Source: Fulvia fulva (lineage: Eukaryota > Ascomycota > Dothideomycetes > Mycosphaerellales > Mycosphaerellaceae). From it: DNA of 64,000 nucleotides. A program made the position numbers and the translations under genes. The notes beneath the pieces were generated by a model. The model was not told where the DNA came from. It searched no databases and saw nothing but the letters and a program-made list of their open reading frames with translations. Positions within the stretch are counted from its first letter, which is position 1. Each line of letters starts with the position of its first letter. This document shows, one piece after another, positions 46,050 through 57,200 of this stretch. The stretch spans positions 4,030,001 to 4,094,000 of the forward strand of contig NC_063014.1 in the NCBI RefSeq assembly GCF_020509005.1, given 5' to 3'.

Positions 46050-48822
46050 TCATCCTCGACGTTTGTTGTTGGGGTACTGGCTGTATGCCGAATGGTCGAC
46101 GGATGCCTCAAAATATCGTTTTTGGCCATGGCCAGACACGTAGGCGCTTGTGAAGGCGTCTTGCCACATGACCGGCGTTACCGTGGGCATTGGAGGTGGT
46201 GCATCCGGAACCACCGAGTTTGCATTGACCGGGAGCTGTTGTGAACCATACATTGCATGGCTGTTGATGGGAGAGGTCTGATTGGGCATCATTGGCGCGG
46301 AGGTGGGTTGCATCGTGCGCGGATCAGGTGGTGATGGTTGCGACGGCGCCTGCGCACCACCGAAGGCCGTGTTCCAATTGTTGAAGATGCTAGAAGGATC
46401 CCAGACAGGTGTGTGCTGTTCGTTGCTTATCACCGGCTCCAACGCATAGCCCATCTGTTGCGCAGAAGCGACAGGCTGCATATGAGGAGGGGCGTACGTG
46501 CCGTGACTGGATAGGTCGTAGCTGCTCGAGTGGCGTGGCATTGCTGGTCGAGGAGTCATGCCATACGGTGAGACATTGTCGAATGGCTGCCCGTATTCGG
46601 TAGCAGGTGTCATAGTCTTTGATGATGCAGCATCAAGGCTTGACCAAGCCTGGTTAGACATGATGGGTGCACTCGTCGGGCCAGAATTCGTGCTTGGTGG
46701 AGTCGGATGGTCACCCATAGTAGGACTGCGCAGCCCAAGCGTGGGTTTCAGCTCGAAAGGCTGTGTTGTGTCCGAGCTGAAAGCTTCACGGAGGGCATTG
46801 ATTTGCACCTGCATTTCCTGTGTCGAAGAAGGAAGACAGTGTTCGAGAACACGCATGTGACGTGTGAAATAAAGCCTAGCTTGTGAGTTCATTACCGGAT
46901 CTGGGGAAGTGATCGCAGCCTGTGCAGTCATCAGTGTTTGTCCATGTTCTTGTTTCGTCTTCACTCACAAGATGTAGCATCGTGCAGGTCAGGACGCAGT
47001 AGATTGTGAAATTCACTCCCCGACTCATGAAGTGCAGTCCATGGAACCCAAAATCCCGGTGTAAAGCTTCCTGTATCCGACACATGTGAGACGCAGACGA
47101 CAAGCAAATGTCAAGTTGCGCTCTGAAACTGGGATCCCGCTTTTCAAGCAACATCTGTAGCTGTGGCCGATGGTGCATAATCACTACCAGATGATGGTAG
47201 CAGTGAAGGTTGGCAGTGAAGTGATCGCCGTTAAGCACAGGTGGGCTGCCATCCTCTGGATAGTGCAGTTGAAAATCAGCCGGAAGGTCCCGTAGCCAGT
47301 TCGGTAGGTCTTCGTTGTGCCGTGTGAACACAGGGTCTAATGCCCAGTCCTTCTTGTAGCGGCGCATGTGCTGCCACAACAGGTTCGACTGCTTGATGTT
47401 CGCGACATTCTGAGCCATAAATGTCGACCTTCGAGATGTTTTGTGCTCGTAGGCATCAATGTCGTTAGCTGGCAGGGGTGGGTTGAGCTGCACGGTTTCA
47501 GCGTCTACCGCAAAGTCGGTTCTGCCTTGCGGAGCTCCAACCAGAATCTCAAGAATGAACAGGGTCTGCCATACGCGCGTCCTGACTATGCAGTCTTGCC
47601 GGTCGAGACCACACGAGCTCTCCATGCGCTTGTCGTTGTGTTCGTGGAGCGAAAGATCGAAGCCCATGGTGGTCATGTACTTCATGGCCATCCAGGAGCG
47701 ATAGTAGTAGCCTCTCTTCGAGATGCTTTCCCGTGCTTTCATGAGGATGAGCATAGCCTGGACGGTGCTCAGCCGTGGTACATCCTTGAAGCTCTCTTCG
47801 TGCTTGGATGCTAGAGCAAGCCATCTGCGAGACATAGAGATTGGTGCCACGTATCGTGTCACACAAGCGAAGATGCCTTCCAGAAGAAGTGGTGAGATGC
47901 TCGCTCGCGAGGTCCGCCACTGTTGGTAGAATGTGGCTCGATGCAGTACTGGCACGTATGGATGCACATGCTCGAAGAAATAGCCAAAGTATTCCATGGC
48001 TTTCCCCTCGTCGGGCATCATCTCAGGCGGTATACGGACGGGAGAATCGGTATACACCGACTGTGGCAAGACGACTTCCGCTTCCTCCTCGACAGCAGGT
48101 GCATCTGGCGCAAGTCCCTGATTTGTGATGTAGGGAGCGGCCGATGTGATGTCGATCTGCAGGTCACCCATCTGCGCGGAAAGTTGCTGAACCCCAACAT
48201 CTATCTCCTCTGGATCACCGCTGGAGCTGCGCGACTCCACCGTCTGTGTGCGTGCCAGGCTTGGCGGGTAACCAGACTGGTATTGCACAGGAGTTGGGTT
48301 GAAGTACGGGTCGTCGGCGTAAGCTGGATCTAATCGTTGTGCCGGCTGTTGCTGATATGTCTGTTGGTTGTAGCTGTAGCCGGCTGGATCGAAGTCATGC
48401 TGTAAAGATGGCGCTGAAGTTGTGGTGGGTGTCATGACTGGCGCAGAAGCTGAAGCAGGCCATTCATGGACCATGGGAGGCTGTTGCGCAAAACCATTGC
48501 TTTTGGTGTTGACCGGACTGGTGTTTGGAAATGTCGTATTCTGAAAAGAGAATGTAGTCTGGGCAGGAAGGCCGCCGGGGGTCTCTTGGTCATCATCTTG
48601 ATCGAGTGTCGGTGGCACGCACTTCAGCTTCAGACGTACACACGCGCCGCAAGGCCATGGACCATTCTGAAGTGCGCCGTCACATCTGATTTTCCGCTTA
48701 CGGCAGCCGTCACAAGCGCGCATAACTTTGAGGCGTTTGTGGCGGTTGTACTCGTCCACGAAGACATACTGTTTCGTGTGGCCAGTGAGCGGCGGCGCCG
48801 GCGCAGTCGTAGCGTGGTCCAT
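46050..48822 (-). CDS. Zn2Cys6 transcription factor with fungal_trans domain
   Basis: Two exons, 48822-46969 and 46919-46050, 907 residues. The 49-bp intron (GTGAGT...TGCACAG) joins TMLHL to AAITSPDPV in phase. The zinc cluster lies at about residues 37-68: CDGCRKRKIRC, then ten residues, then CGACVRLKLKC, i.e. CX2CX6CX10CX2CX6C. A Gln/Pro/Ser-rich linker follows. The fungal_trans regulatory domain starts near 275 (EYFGYFFEHVHPYVPVLHRA) and runs past 500. The C-terminal 200 residues are Pro/Ser/Gln-rich, activation-domain-like, and end in a basic KKRR-type patch (NNKRRG). Such proteins bind CGG triplets as dimers in the nucleus and control catabolic or secondary-metabolism genes. The specific regulon is unknown; the permease downstream on the same strand is a candidate target. 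More small introns cannot be excluded. Confidence 0.88.
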
Positions 48823-49675
48823 CCGGATGAAAGAGCAGTATATGGAGGTGTTAGCTGATGCGCATCCGGGTGGTGAGTGTGGTGGTGGAAATCATCGGGG
48901 TTTTGATGGCGAAAGGATGATGAAGGCCGAGTGGTCCGGCGTGGTGACTTGCAGACGGCTCCTGGCTCCTGGCTCAGCGCGGCGACGAAGTCCGGTGCAG
49001 GTGTGGGTTGAGTAGTAGGAGTAGTATTTGCAGCAGTTGCGCCATCGTCGGAGGGATAGGTATACTGTAGTCTGTGCCGCAGCGCGAGGTGTGCGTGCGT
49101 GCGTATGGTGAGCAGGCCAAAAGTCTAGTCTACTCGACGTGACCTTGACCTTGGCCTGACGTTGACCTGTGGGGGGGGGGGACCTGCAGATCAACGCGTG
49201 TCCACTGAAGTTCCGCTAGCCACACGGAAGGCGAACAGCGATTTGCCCGGCTCCACTGGCCGCAGTGGTAATGCACACCTGCAGCAGGCCTGACGACGTT
49301 GACCTGCACCTGCACCTGCACCTGCACCTGCAGCTTCTCTGTGTCAATCTGCCGCTGCGGCGGCAAGGAAGAGTTGGGCGCCGTTCATTGACGCCAGTGT
49401 CCCGCAGGTTTGCTGCGCCCTCGCTATCGAGACACGGTAGCGTATGCTTATGCTAGCAACAGAAAAAATTAAAAATTGTCTTCTCCCAGTCAATCAATCC
49501 ATATCGCCGTGACCCCTCCCTTTACGTTTAGGGCTTCGGCGCATCTGATTCTGACATCTCGATTCTCTCGCCTCTCGCCACAACCACAACCTTGGGCTGC
49601 ACCCTCCCACCCACAACACACAGACATCTCACCAAAATCACTATCGTTACATTGTCTCCAACGCCCACTTGCGCC
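48823..49675. promoter_or_regulatory. Divergent promoter region between the Zn2Cys6 gene and CIA2
   Basis: An 850-bp head-to-head spacer. It holds a run of 11 G (49171-49181), clustered GACCT motifs around it, and a hexanucleotide microsatellite CCTGCA x5 (49303-49332). The last 120 bases before 49676 are C-rich and G-poor as in fungal core promoters. No gene inside. Confidence 0.5.
49303..49332. repeat. Hexanucleotide microsatellite (CCTGCA)5
   Basis: Five perfect tandem CCTGCA units in the spacer between two divergent genes, followed by a partial unit (ccTGCAG). Confidence 0.85.
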
Positions 49676-50263
49676 ATGGACGCCGGCAAAGACAACGCCA
49701 ACCCGACCATCCTCAACCCGGACGACATACCTCGCCGCACGCGGTCCACGCCATCGACGCTGACGAAGCATGCCATGTTCGACACCTTGGCACCGGCTTA
49801 TCCCAGCCTTACAGACTCCGACACTCTGAACGACAGCCTATCGTCTTCAGAAGATGAGTCGGACCGCGAAGAAATTGACGAGCAAGAGGTCTACGATCTC
49901 ATCTCCAACATCACCGACCCGGAACACCCGCTCTCCCTCGGCAGCTTGGGCGTGGTGAATCTGTCAGACATTGCCATAATCCCGCCCACCTCGCCAACAT
50001 CCCGCATCAGCTCCGTGCGCGTGCTCATAACGCCCACAACATCCGCCTGCTCATTGACAACAGTCATTGGCCTGGGAGTCAAAGTCCGCCTAGTCAACGC
50101 CCTCCCACCCCGGATTCGCGTAGATGTGCGCATCAAGGAAGGAACCAGTTCTTCGGCAGACGAGGCCAACAAGCAACTTGGCGACAAGGAACGTGTCGCA
50201 GCCGCCATGGAGAACCGCAATCTAGTCAACATGGTCAACCACATGCTGTCCTCGTGCGAGTGA
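49676..50263 (+). CDS. CIA2: Cytosolic Fe-S cluster targeting factor, MIP18 family (CIA2 / FAM96)
   Basis: 195 residues from ATG 49676 (context GCGCCATGG). The frame is open 84 bases upstream, but that extension is not conserved-looking. After a disordered, acidic N-terminus (SSSEDESDREEIDEQE), the MIP18 domain runs from about 80 to the end: DLISNITDPEHPLSLGSLGV, PTTSACSLTTVIGLGVKVRL, NKQLGDKERVAAAMEN. DPEHP and the reactive-cysteine block (ACSLTTVIGL) are the family hallmarks, and the cysteine is present. Cia2 works with Cia1 and Met18/MMS19 in the cytosol to hand 4Fe-4S clusters to DNA polymerases, helicases and other apoproteins. Its length fits the fungal family. No intron. Expected to be essential. 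Confidence 0.95.
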   Translation: MDAGKDNANPTILNPDDIPRRTRSTPSTLTKHAMFDTLAPAYPSLTDSDTLNDSLSSSEDESDREEIDEQEVYDLISNITDPEHPLSLGSLGVVNLSDIAIIPPTSPTSRISSVRVLITPTTSACSLTTVIGLGVKVRLVNALPPRIRVDVRIKEGTSSSADEANKQLGDKERVAAAMENRNLVNMVNHMLSSCE

Positions 50264-51196
50264 CGAATTTTCATCTAACACACGAGCGAGGTGTGGGTTC
50301 CTGCATTAGCGCAGCAATCATCGCTACCTCCAACGGCTCTCATTGTACATGTGCTGTACGATGCACTTAAACGATGAGCACACCATCGGGTTATTACCTT
50401 CCAGTCCGGGAGAAAGACACCCCGCAAGCAAAGCAGATCATGCTACGGTACATGCAACATGCGTGCCCAACTCCACGAACAGATGTCACTCACCGACCAG
50501 GGATTGCGAGATGCACAACTCAAGCCGAGGCATTGCAAGCAGATCATTCGCACATGCAAATGGCACAGACGCACGGTACGGCACCGGCAACGGCGGAGGC
50601 AGGCCATCGTATTTCGATTCCCGGCTCACCACCCGCTTTCTGCTAAAGGTCGGCTCACTCAAAATCAAGAAAGCTGTCAGGCCACTTTGACGCGGGTCCC
50701 AATACCACCAAAGCGTGCAAAGCCCCTTGATTCAACCCAATAAATGCAAGCACACGCACAAGCACGCACTGCGTCACACACCTCGCTTACAAAGTTGGCA
50801 TCCGCGACATGGGACATGGGCCACGGGCCACAATATTCCGACCAGTACCATGATGAAGTGACGTTAGCTTAAAGTTGCCGTCGAGGGCTTGTCAATCATT
50901 TGCATTGCTTCCATCACTCTTCCAGAAGAAAGCGTGGGAAAGGACAGGTCCGCAGCGGCCGCGCTCTGGCGACCCTCGCCCCTTCCCCTTCAGCCTAGTG
51001 CCATGTGCGGATAGACTATGATGATACGCCATGACTGCATTAACGCCTGCCAAACCCGGTCATGATCTGATTCCAGACACTCTTCAGACCCGAATGTGTC
51101 GCTTCAACAATAATGATGTCCTCCTGACGCTATGCATTGGGTCTCCGTTCCACTCTGCTGCAACGCTCCACACGCTAGAAAACACCAAGCTTCCGT
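50264..51196. other. Intergenic, about 930 bp
   Basis: Convergent 3' flanks of CIA2 (+) and the RCR gene (-). Several short frames exist with no coding character. No repeat recognised. Confidence 0.4.
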
Positions 51197-51888
51197 CTAT
51201 TGATGTGCCGTCGAGGGCACAGGCGGCAGAGGTCCCATCTGTCCAGGAGGCGGAAGTGGCTGATCAAGACGACTCGCCTGTCCGCCCTCTGCAGCCCTAT
51301 AGACGCCCGCCCTACCGATATTCTGATCCGCCATGGCTTTGCTTGCGCCCTCGGGAGGCTGATACGCTGGTGGAGGTGCAGTATGTGGGTAATAAGCGGG
51401 AGGCGGAGCCGCGCCGTATGCGCCTGAAGCTTGTGGGTAGGATTGCATTGGGTAGCCTTCTTGCGGTTGGTAGTGGTATGGCTGTTGCTGCTGATAGTAT
51501 GGGTTGTATTGCGGAGACCGCCTATAAGCGCGGCGGACCATCCATGCGTGGTAGGGTTTGGGTGGGAGGCCTTTTCGGATTCTGCGTTGCGCGTGGTAGT
51601 AGCCGCCGAGGAAGAAGAGGATGATGCCCCCGAAGAGGAGCACTATTACGGTGTAGCGCACTGCCATGCCCGTCTGAGTAACAAGTGTGTGAGCATTGGT
51701 TCAGCTTCCTGCAAGGCTGTATTGGTTTCTCGGCTTACCGGTGACCACCACCAGCTATTGTGGTCATCATACTCGTCGTTGTTGCTGAATGTGTCGGCAT
51801 CCACATCATCGTACACTCCCGTCCCTCCCAACGTCTGATCTCCTGACTGCCGCTTCAGCAGCGTATGTGCCAGCAGCCTCGCTGCCAT
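51197..51888 (-). CDS. RCR-domain single-pass membrane protein (Rcr1/Rcr2-like)
   Basis: Two exons, 51888-51739 and 51673-51197, 208 residues. A 65-bp intron (GTAAGC...CAG) joins SWWWSP to TGMAVRYTV. The short acidic lumenal N-terminus is followed by one transmembrane segment (about 57-75, VIVLLFGGIILFFLGGYY). A basic juxtamembrane RCR block comes next (HAQRRIRKGLPPKPYHAW), then a long cytosolic tail rich in Pro, Tyr and Gln with PPPAY/PPAY motifs (about 125-160). PY motifs recruit Rsp5/Nedd4-type ubiquitin ligases. The yeast relatives Rcr1 and Rcr2 act in the ER and endosome on plasma-membrane protein trafficking and chitin deposition. The match is to the family; orthology to Rcr1 versus Rcr2 is not decided. 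Confidence 0.85.
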
Positions 51889-52989
51889 GGCGCAGTCGTT
51901 CTACCGTGTGGTATGTCGAAGCCCGTCTGTAACCGTCTACTTTTCGCACTACTGCAAGGTCGCGGCGATTTCCCTCTTTCTGTCGGCGTTCTGACAATGC
52001 AGTGTTTCGCCAAGTGATCGGCGCGGTACGTAACTCGGGATTGTGAATCGAGTAGATCGAAAGGGTGGTAGAATTACGAGAGCGAGTGAGGATTAGCCAG
52101 GTGGCCGTGTGTACGACAGTTGCAACAAAGGATTGTGGGAAGGGACGTGTGCGAATGCCACGGGGTGGTGCAAACTAAGGTTGGAAGTGAGGGCGATGCT
52201 TTCTGAGGCTTCATGCATGGCGGGCGGGACAGGAGTGTTTCACATCGTCTCCTAGCGTCGGTGCGGAGCGTCTTCGAAACATCACGAGACGCTCAGCATT
52301 TGCCATCTGTAGCCTTTGGCTGTTCGAGTACAAATTTCATACACAACCGTAATATAGAAGTCGAGACTCTTGCTGTCAGTCCTGAGAATAACATTATGGG
52401 CATGTTCGCCATGACATAGCATTGCATGGAGTCACAAGATCTAGCTCCACCAGCAAATGCACGATTTCGAGGTGAAGCCTGCCTCCACTCTCCGACAAAG
52501 CCACCCGTCGTCCGAACCTTCATCCAGCCCTCTTTCGCAACAGACTTTTGGCCACTGTGTTGAATCGTTTGACAGCATTGGCTTGTTGGCGAGCAGCGCC
52601 ACGCACTCTGTGGCGTAAGACGATCTTGGGCAGACTCGCAGGGCAGCATGTGCATGTCACGTGATACTGTACTTCTGCACAAACATCCTTCTAGGTTTTT
52701 CCATGCATGCCATCCCTTGCCAGACATGCTCCGCCAGACGGGTACGGATACGGGCAGGAGATGTGTTGCACGGAAGCGTGTCCGGAAGGCGAGCGAGCGA
52801 GCGGTACAATGTATCTACCGGCATGAATTGATGCCTGATGCTGCAAGACGTGCCGAGGGAAACGCGGCCGTTGAAGCAGATACATCATACATTCTGCGAG
52901 TGATGGTTATCGACGTTATGCGGATGGAACATGTCCATACCGGCATCGAATATGCTTCAGCGGCACGGCATCTACAGGCTACTTCCTCG
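51889..52989. other. Intergenic, about 1.1 kb
   Basis: Promoter of the RCR gene on the left, 3' flank of the GPALPP gene on the right. Frames of up to 144 codons occur on both strands but are Cys/Ser/Arg-rich with no pattern that suggests a protein. Confidence 0.4.
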
Positions 52990-53903
52990 TTACAGGTACG
53001 AACCTCCCGAGAATTTTCCAGAGAAGTCAGAGGCTTTGTTGAGCATCTGTCTTTTCTGGGTAGAAGATATGCGACTCGAGCTGGCCATGTCCTTCTCACG
53101 GTCAAAGGCCCGTTTGCTCGGGTCGTCTTCAGCTTCGGCGCCTTTGCTCTTCTGGTGCTGTTCGAGAAGGGAGGGGCCACGAGCCGTTGTCTCCTGTGCC
53201 ATGAAGTTAGTAGACGAATGCGCCAAGTAAGGCTGAGTACAGATCGTGGGAGATGAAGTCTTACCAGTTGCTCCTTGACTTTGCGATTCGTGGTGTCTTC
53301 CTTTGCGACTTTCGAGGTCTTGCCGGAGGCTGTGTTGGGTATAGGATTGGGCTTGGAGATGCCCATCATCTCGTCTTGTAGGCGTTTCTGCTTCTGCTCT
53401 GGGGTCTCATGCCACGTTGAGCTGTCGCCGTCCATGTTGTTTGGCCCTCTTGCGCCTTTGCCGGTGTTGAACTTGGTGGGCCGCTGCTTGGTAGGGTCTA
53501 GGCGAGCAGCAAGATCATCCTGCTTGGGCGGCATCATCATCCAGTCGTCTCTCTTCAGCTTCTCCTCTGATTGTGGCCCTGTTGTGCCTCCAGCCTGCGT
53601 GCCATCTTCTTCATCTTCGTGTGCTTGCGTGGTAGCACCGCCAGTAGGTAATGATGGGCCGAAACCGTCGTCGTCGTCACTGCTATCGTTGTCGTGGGCA
53701 TTTGGTGGCTGTTCGGGTCTTTCGTCTATGGGTGCAGGAGGCATTGCAGGTCCCACTACTCGCCGTCGCTTTTCTGGCTCGTCTGGACTCGCCGATCGCT
53801 TTGCGCCGGAGGTTGTGGTAGATGCATTCTGTTCCTCTTCCTCTTGCTGCCGTTTGCGCTTGGCGAGGAGGTGTGGCGGAAGGTCCGCTCCTATGGCCGA
53901 CAT
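52990..53903 (-). CDS. GPALPP-motif / DUF3752 nuclear protein
   Basis: Two exons, 53903-53265 and 53193-52990, 280 residues. The 71-bp intron has a GTAAGA donor, a perfect TACTAAC branch site and CAG acceptor, and joins VKEQL to ETTARGP. The protein shows the family's short motifs in order: VVGPAMPP (about 50), FGPSLP, DDWMMMPP (about 120), a KFNTGKG block and TWHETPEQKQKR. The conserved C-terminus has GPSLLEQHQKSK, RAFDREKDM and LNKASDFSGKFSGGSYL. The body is charged and disordered. Human GPALPP1 and its fungal relatives are poorly characterised nuclear proteins; no mechanism can be inferred. The gene is head-to-head with VPS8, 368 bp apart. Confidence 0.88.
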
Positions 53904-54271
53904 GTTGGTGATGTTCGGACGTGGTGATATGATTCATCTCGACGTTGAGGTGGAGCTTGACCAAGTGACGAAGCAGAAGCACGCGGCTTCGCGGCACGCA
54001 TTCAAAGGTGGAACATCAACCACCCTCGATGTGCACGCAAGGACAGACAGTACAGCACGACGTCACGACCTTTACGACTCTCTCACGACCATTGCTCACA
54101 AGGCGGAGCAAACACAACAGTCGTCGTTCGACCTCCATCCCCATATCCCGCTGCCTGAAGCCCTCGAATCCTGCTGCTTCACAACTTGGCCACCAGAACG
54201 CAGTCGAAGCTTGACGCATTGAACCAGAGACTCAGTAAAGGTAGAGCGATGTGTGTGTCTACGAGAGACAG
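53904..54271. promoter_or_regulatory. Shared divergent promoter, GPALPP gene / VPS8
   Basis: A 368-bp spacer between two divergent start codons. It contains CGACGTTG and TTCACAAC-type motifs but no clear TATA box. Any regulatory sites here could serve both genes. Confidence 0.5.
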
Positions 54272-57200
54272 ATGAGCTCCTCTCCCGGAGATGGCCACGA
54301 AGGCGGTAACAATGTGGATATGGAGACGGATGAACTGGCGCGAACATCGGAGGCGCGGATCGAGGACGAAAGAGCGGAAGAAGACGCAGACTATGGAGAC
54401 TGTGAGGATGCCGCAGAGGGTGGTGCAGGAGATCCGGCTGAAGAGGAGCTTCTCCCCGAGGCTGGAGGCAATGGCAACAGCAGTTCCATATCAGAGGACA
54501 TAGATGATCAGGACTTCCCACAACTCAGCAGAGAAGAGGGACAAGCTACGGGTAGTGTGAGCCCAGAAATCGACCTGGATGTGGGTCCATCCACGCCAAC
54601 TCCAGTGAGCCCTCTGGCCAGTTGGCCGGACTCGGGCTCGATACCCGACGACACACTGTCTCAGCGAGGCTCTTTGGCATCCTCCCCCGGCCGGATCATG
54701 TCGTCAGGACCGCGGAAGACAGTGTCAAGAACGCCATCTGGGGCACTGCAGCCATTTGAGCGTAGATTCGAGACACGTCTGTCAGCATCGCCCGCCGGCT
54801 CACCCAGAGCCCAATCACCGGGCTTTCTTAGCCCACAGTCCAGACACATCTCCATCTCTTCGCAGCTATCTGGCGTTTCCTCACAGGACGGTGGCTCAGC
54901 GACCGACACCCCGCAAGCTCCATGGGAAGTAGTGCGGTGGAGGAAGTTGCGTAAAGTCACAGGTCAGGCGTTTTCGGAATCTGGAAAGCGAAGTTTCGGT
55001 CGACCAACATGTGTGGCTGTCTCTGCCTTGATAGCGATTGGCACATCGAAAGGCCTGGTCCTGGGATTTGACTACCATGAAACCCTAAAGATCATTATCG
55101 GTCAAGGCACGAAGGCTACGGAATGTGGCTCGGTGACCGCCATAGCCATATCTGCGGACTACTCCACGATAGCAACGGGTCATGCTAATGGCTTCATACT
55201 GACCTGGGAGATCAATCGCCCAGCTCGCCCATTCCTAATGATCCCACCCCTGGACCGAAATGTTCTACAGCAGGCACAACATCCGGACGGCCACTTGGAG
55301 AACTGCGCGATCCTACATATCGGCTTTCTCGGGACTCGACACACGGCGCTCGTTTCTGCAGATGCAGCCGGTATGGCATTCTCACATCTGGCTACACGCG
55401 GTCTTGGTGCAGTCACAAGGTCCATCAAGACTACACGGTTGCTGGGCAGATATCCCTCTGCTGAACCTCAGGTTCAGCCCAGCAAGAAGCCGAGTTCAGT
55501 GCTTGCGTTCTCACCACTGCCACTTGGTAATGTGGAGCAAGCCACAGATGGCATGGGTCTCACAGCACTGCTCACACCGTACCTCCTTGTGATAGTTTCT
55601 ACCACACCCATCGCCCAGACGCAACACAAAGCTCCACGACCAAAGGAGCTCACTCCACACAGTACGCTCAGCGGTTGCCTCGCCTGGTTTCCAGCTGTCA
55701 AGCTGAAGAGCTCAAGTGCGGACGCTGAGAAGGGCAATTCTGACACCAAGCTTGTCTACTGCTGGTCGAATGTGCTTACAGTGCTAGACGTCAAGGTCAT
55801 CGAAAACGCCGATCCGCAAAAGCAGCCTTCTTTGGAGTTCGCCCCACGCAGTCGTTGGCGAGCAGACGAGGCCATAGTTGCAGTACAATGGCTGGGCCGT
55901 TCTGTACTAGGTGTGCTCACAATTAGTCAAAGATTGCTCATCGTAGAAGATGTGTCGCTGCAGGTGACTGATACAATCGATCTGTTGCACAAGCACATCT
56001 ATCATCAGGATCTGATCTCGCAGCAGTTACACGCAGTCGTGGAGCAGCTCAACACCGATGACCCTTCGCTACATGGAGTCGTCGCTGATGCATTCTACAT
56101 GAGCTACAAGGTGTACAAGGGTCGGACCTTCTTACTGGGATTCAACGATCTGACTGTGGGCATCCTCTCAAACTGGGCTGATAGGCTCATGGCATTGATG
56201 GAAGCTGGAGACCACATCGCTGCGATCCGCCTTGCAACGGAATACTATTCAGGAAGTGCCAACAACTTGACCATAGGTCTACCTGCCACGGATGGTGCTA
56301 GGCATGAGCTGGTGGAAGAACGTCTGCTAGCCATGATCTCGGCATCGCTGAACTACACTTTCGCACAGCAGGACAGTGAAAGATCGACAAGGCTGCGAGA
56401 GCTTGCAGAAGTGTGCTTCGAGGCGTGTGTCATGATGGAAGAGACGGACTATCTTTTCGCCGATGTCTTTGAGTACTTCGAGGAAGCAGACGAAGGCTCT
56501 GTGTTCGTCATTACTCTCGAGCCCTATGTCCTTGATGGAGAAGTGAACATGCTGCCGCCGGAGGTAGTCAAGGCCGTTGTCTCGCACTTCATCGGCGAAG
56601 CGCAAGGGTCTCGATTGGAGGAGCTGCTGTGTCGGCTTGATCCTCATTCCTTTGACCTGGATCAAGTCACCATGCTTTGCAGGCAGCACACTTTGTACGA
56701 TGCTCTCATATACATCTGGACACAGGCTCTGCAAGATTATGTCACGCCGCTAATCGACCTGTTGACGCTCGTCAAGATGCTTCTCGAGGGCGACGAAGAT
56801 GAAGACATCACGGAAAACCTGTTCTACGATTCAGCTGCGAAGACGTTTCCGTATCTCGCCTACTCTCTTACAAGCAGGCAATACCCGAGCGGCGACATAA
56901 TGGACGACGAGGAAGGATCGCAAGCGAAGACAGACTTGTATGGTTACCTCTTCGCAGGCACGCCAGTGGCGTGGCCACAGGCAAGCAAGAAAACCTTCCG
57001 CACAACGTCCCAGTCCAACGACGAGCCGGCCTACCCTTACCTGAGCTTATTGCTCCAATTCGACGTAGGCAGCTTCATGAGCATGCTCAATGAGGCGTTC
57101 GAAGATCCTTTTCTCAACGAGGCCGAAGACGATAGCGGCACCAATGGCACGTCACTCACGAATGGACTCACCGCGCGACAAGGGTATAGGATAAGTCGAC

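Noticed and set aside
51031..51624. 197-codon plus-strand frame opposite the RCR gene
   Set aside because: The minus strand carries a transmembrane segment, RCR block and PY motifs with a good intron; the plus frame has none.
52293..52727. 144-codon minus-strand frame between the RCR and GPALPP genes
   Set aside because: Overlaps other random frames on plus; Cys/Ser/Arg-rich composition, no introns or motifs to support it.
53275..54222. 315-codon plus-strand frame opposite the GPALPP gene
   Set aside because: Antisense shadow of a low-complexity acidic protein; Ser/Gly/Cys-rich with no domain, while the minus strand has recognisable motifs and a perfect TACTAAC intron.
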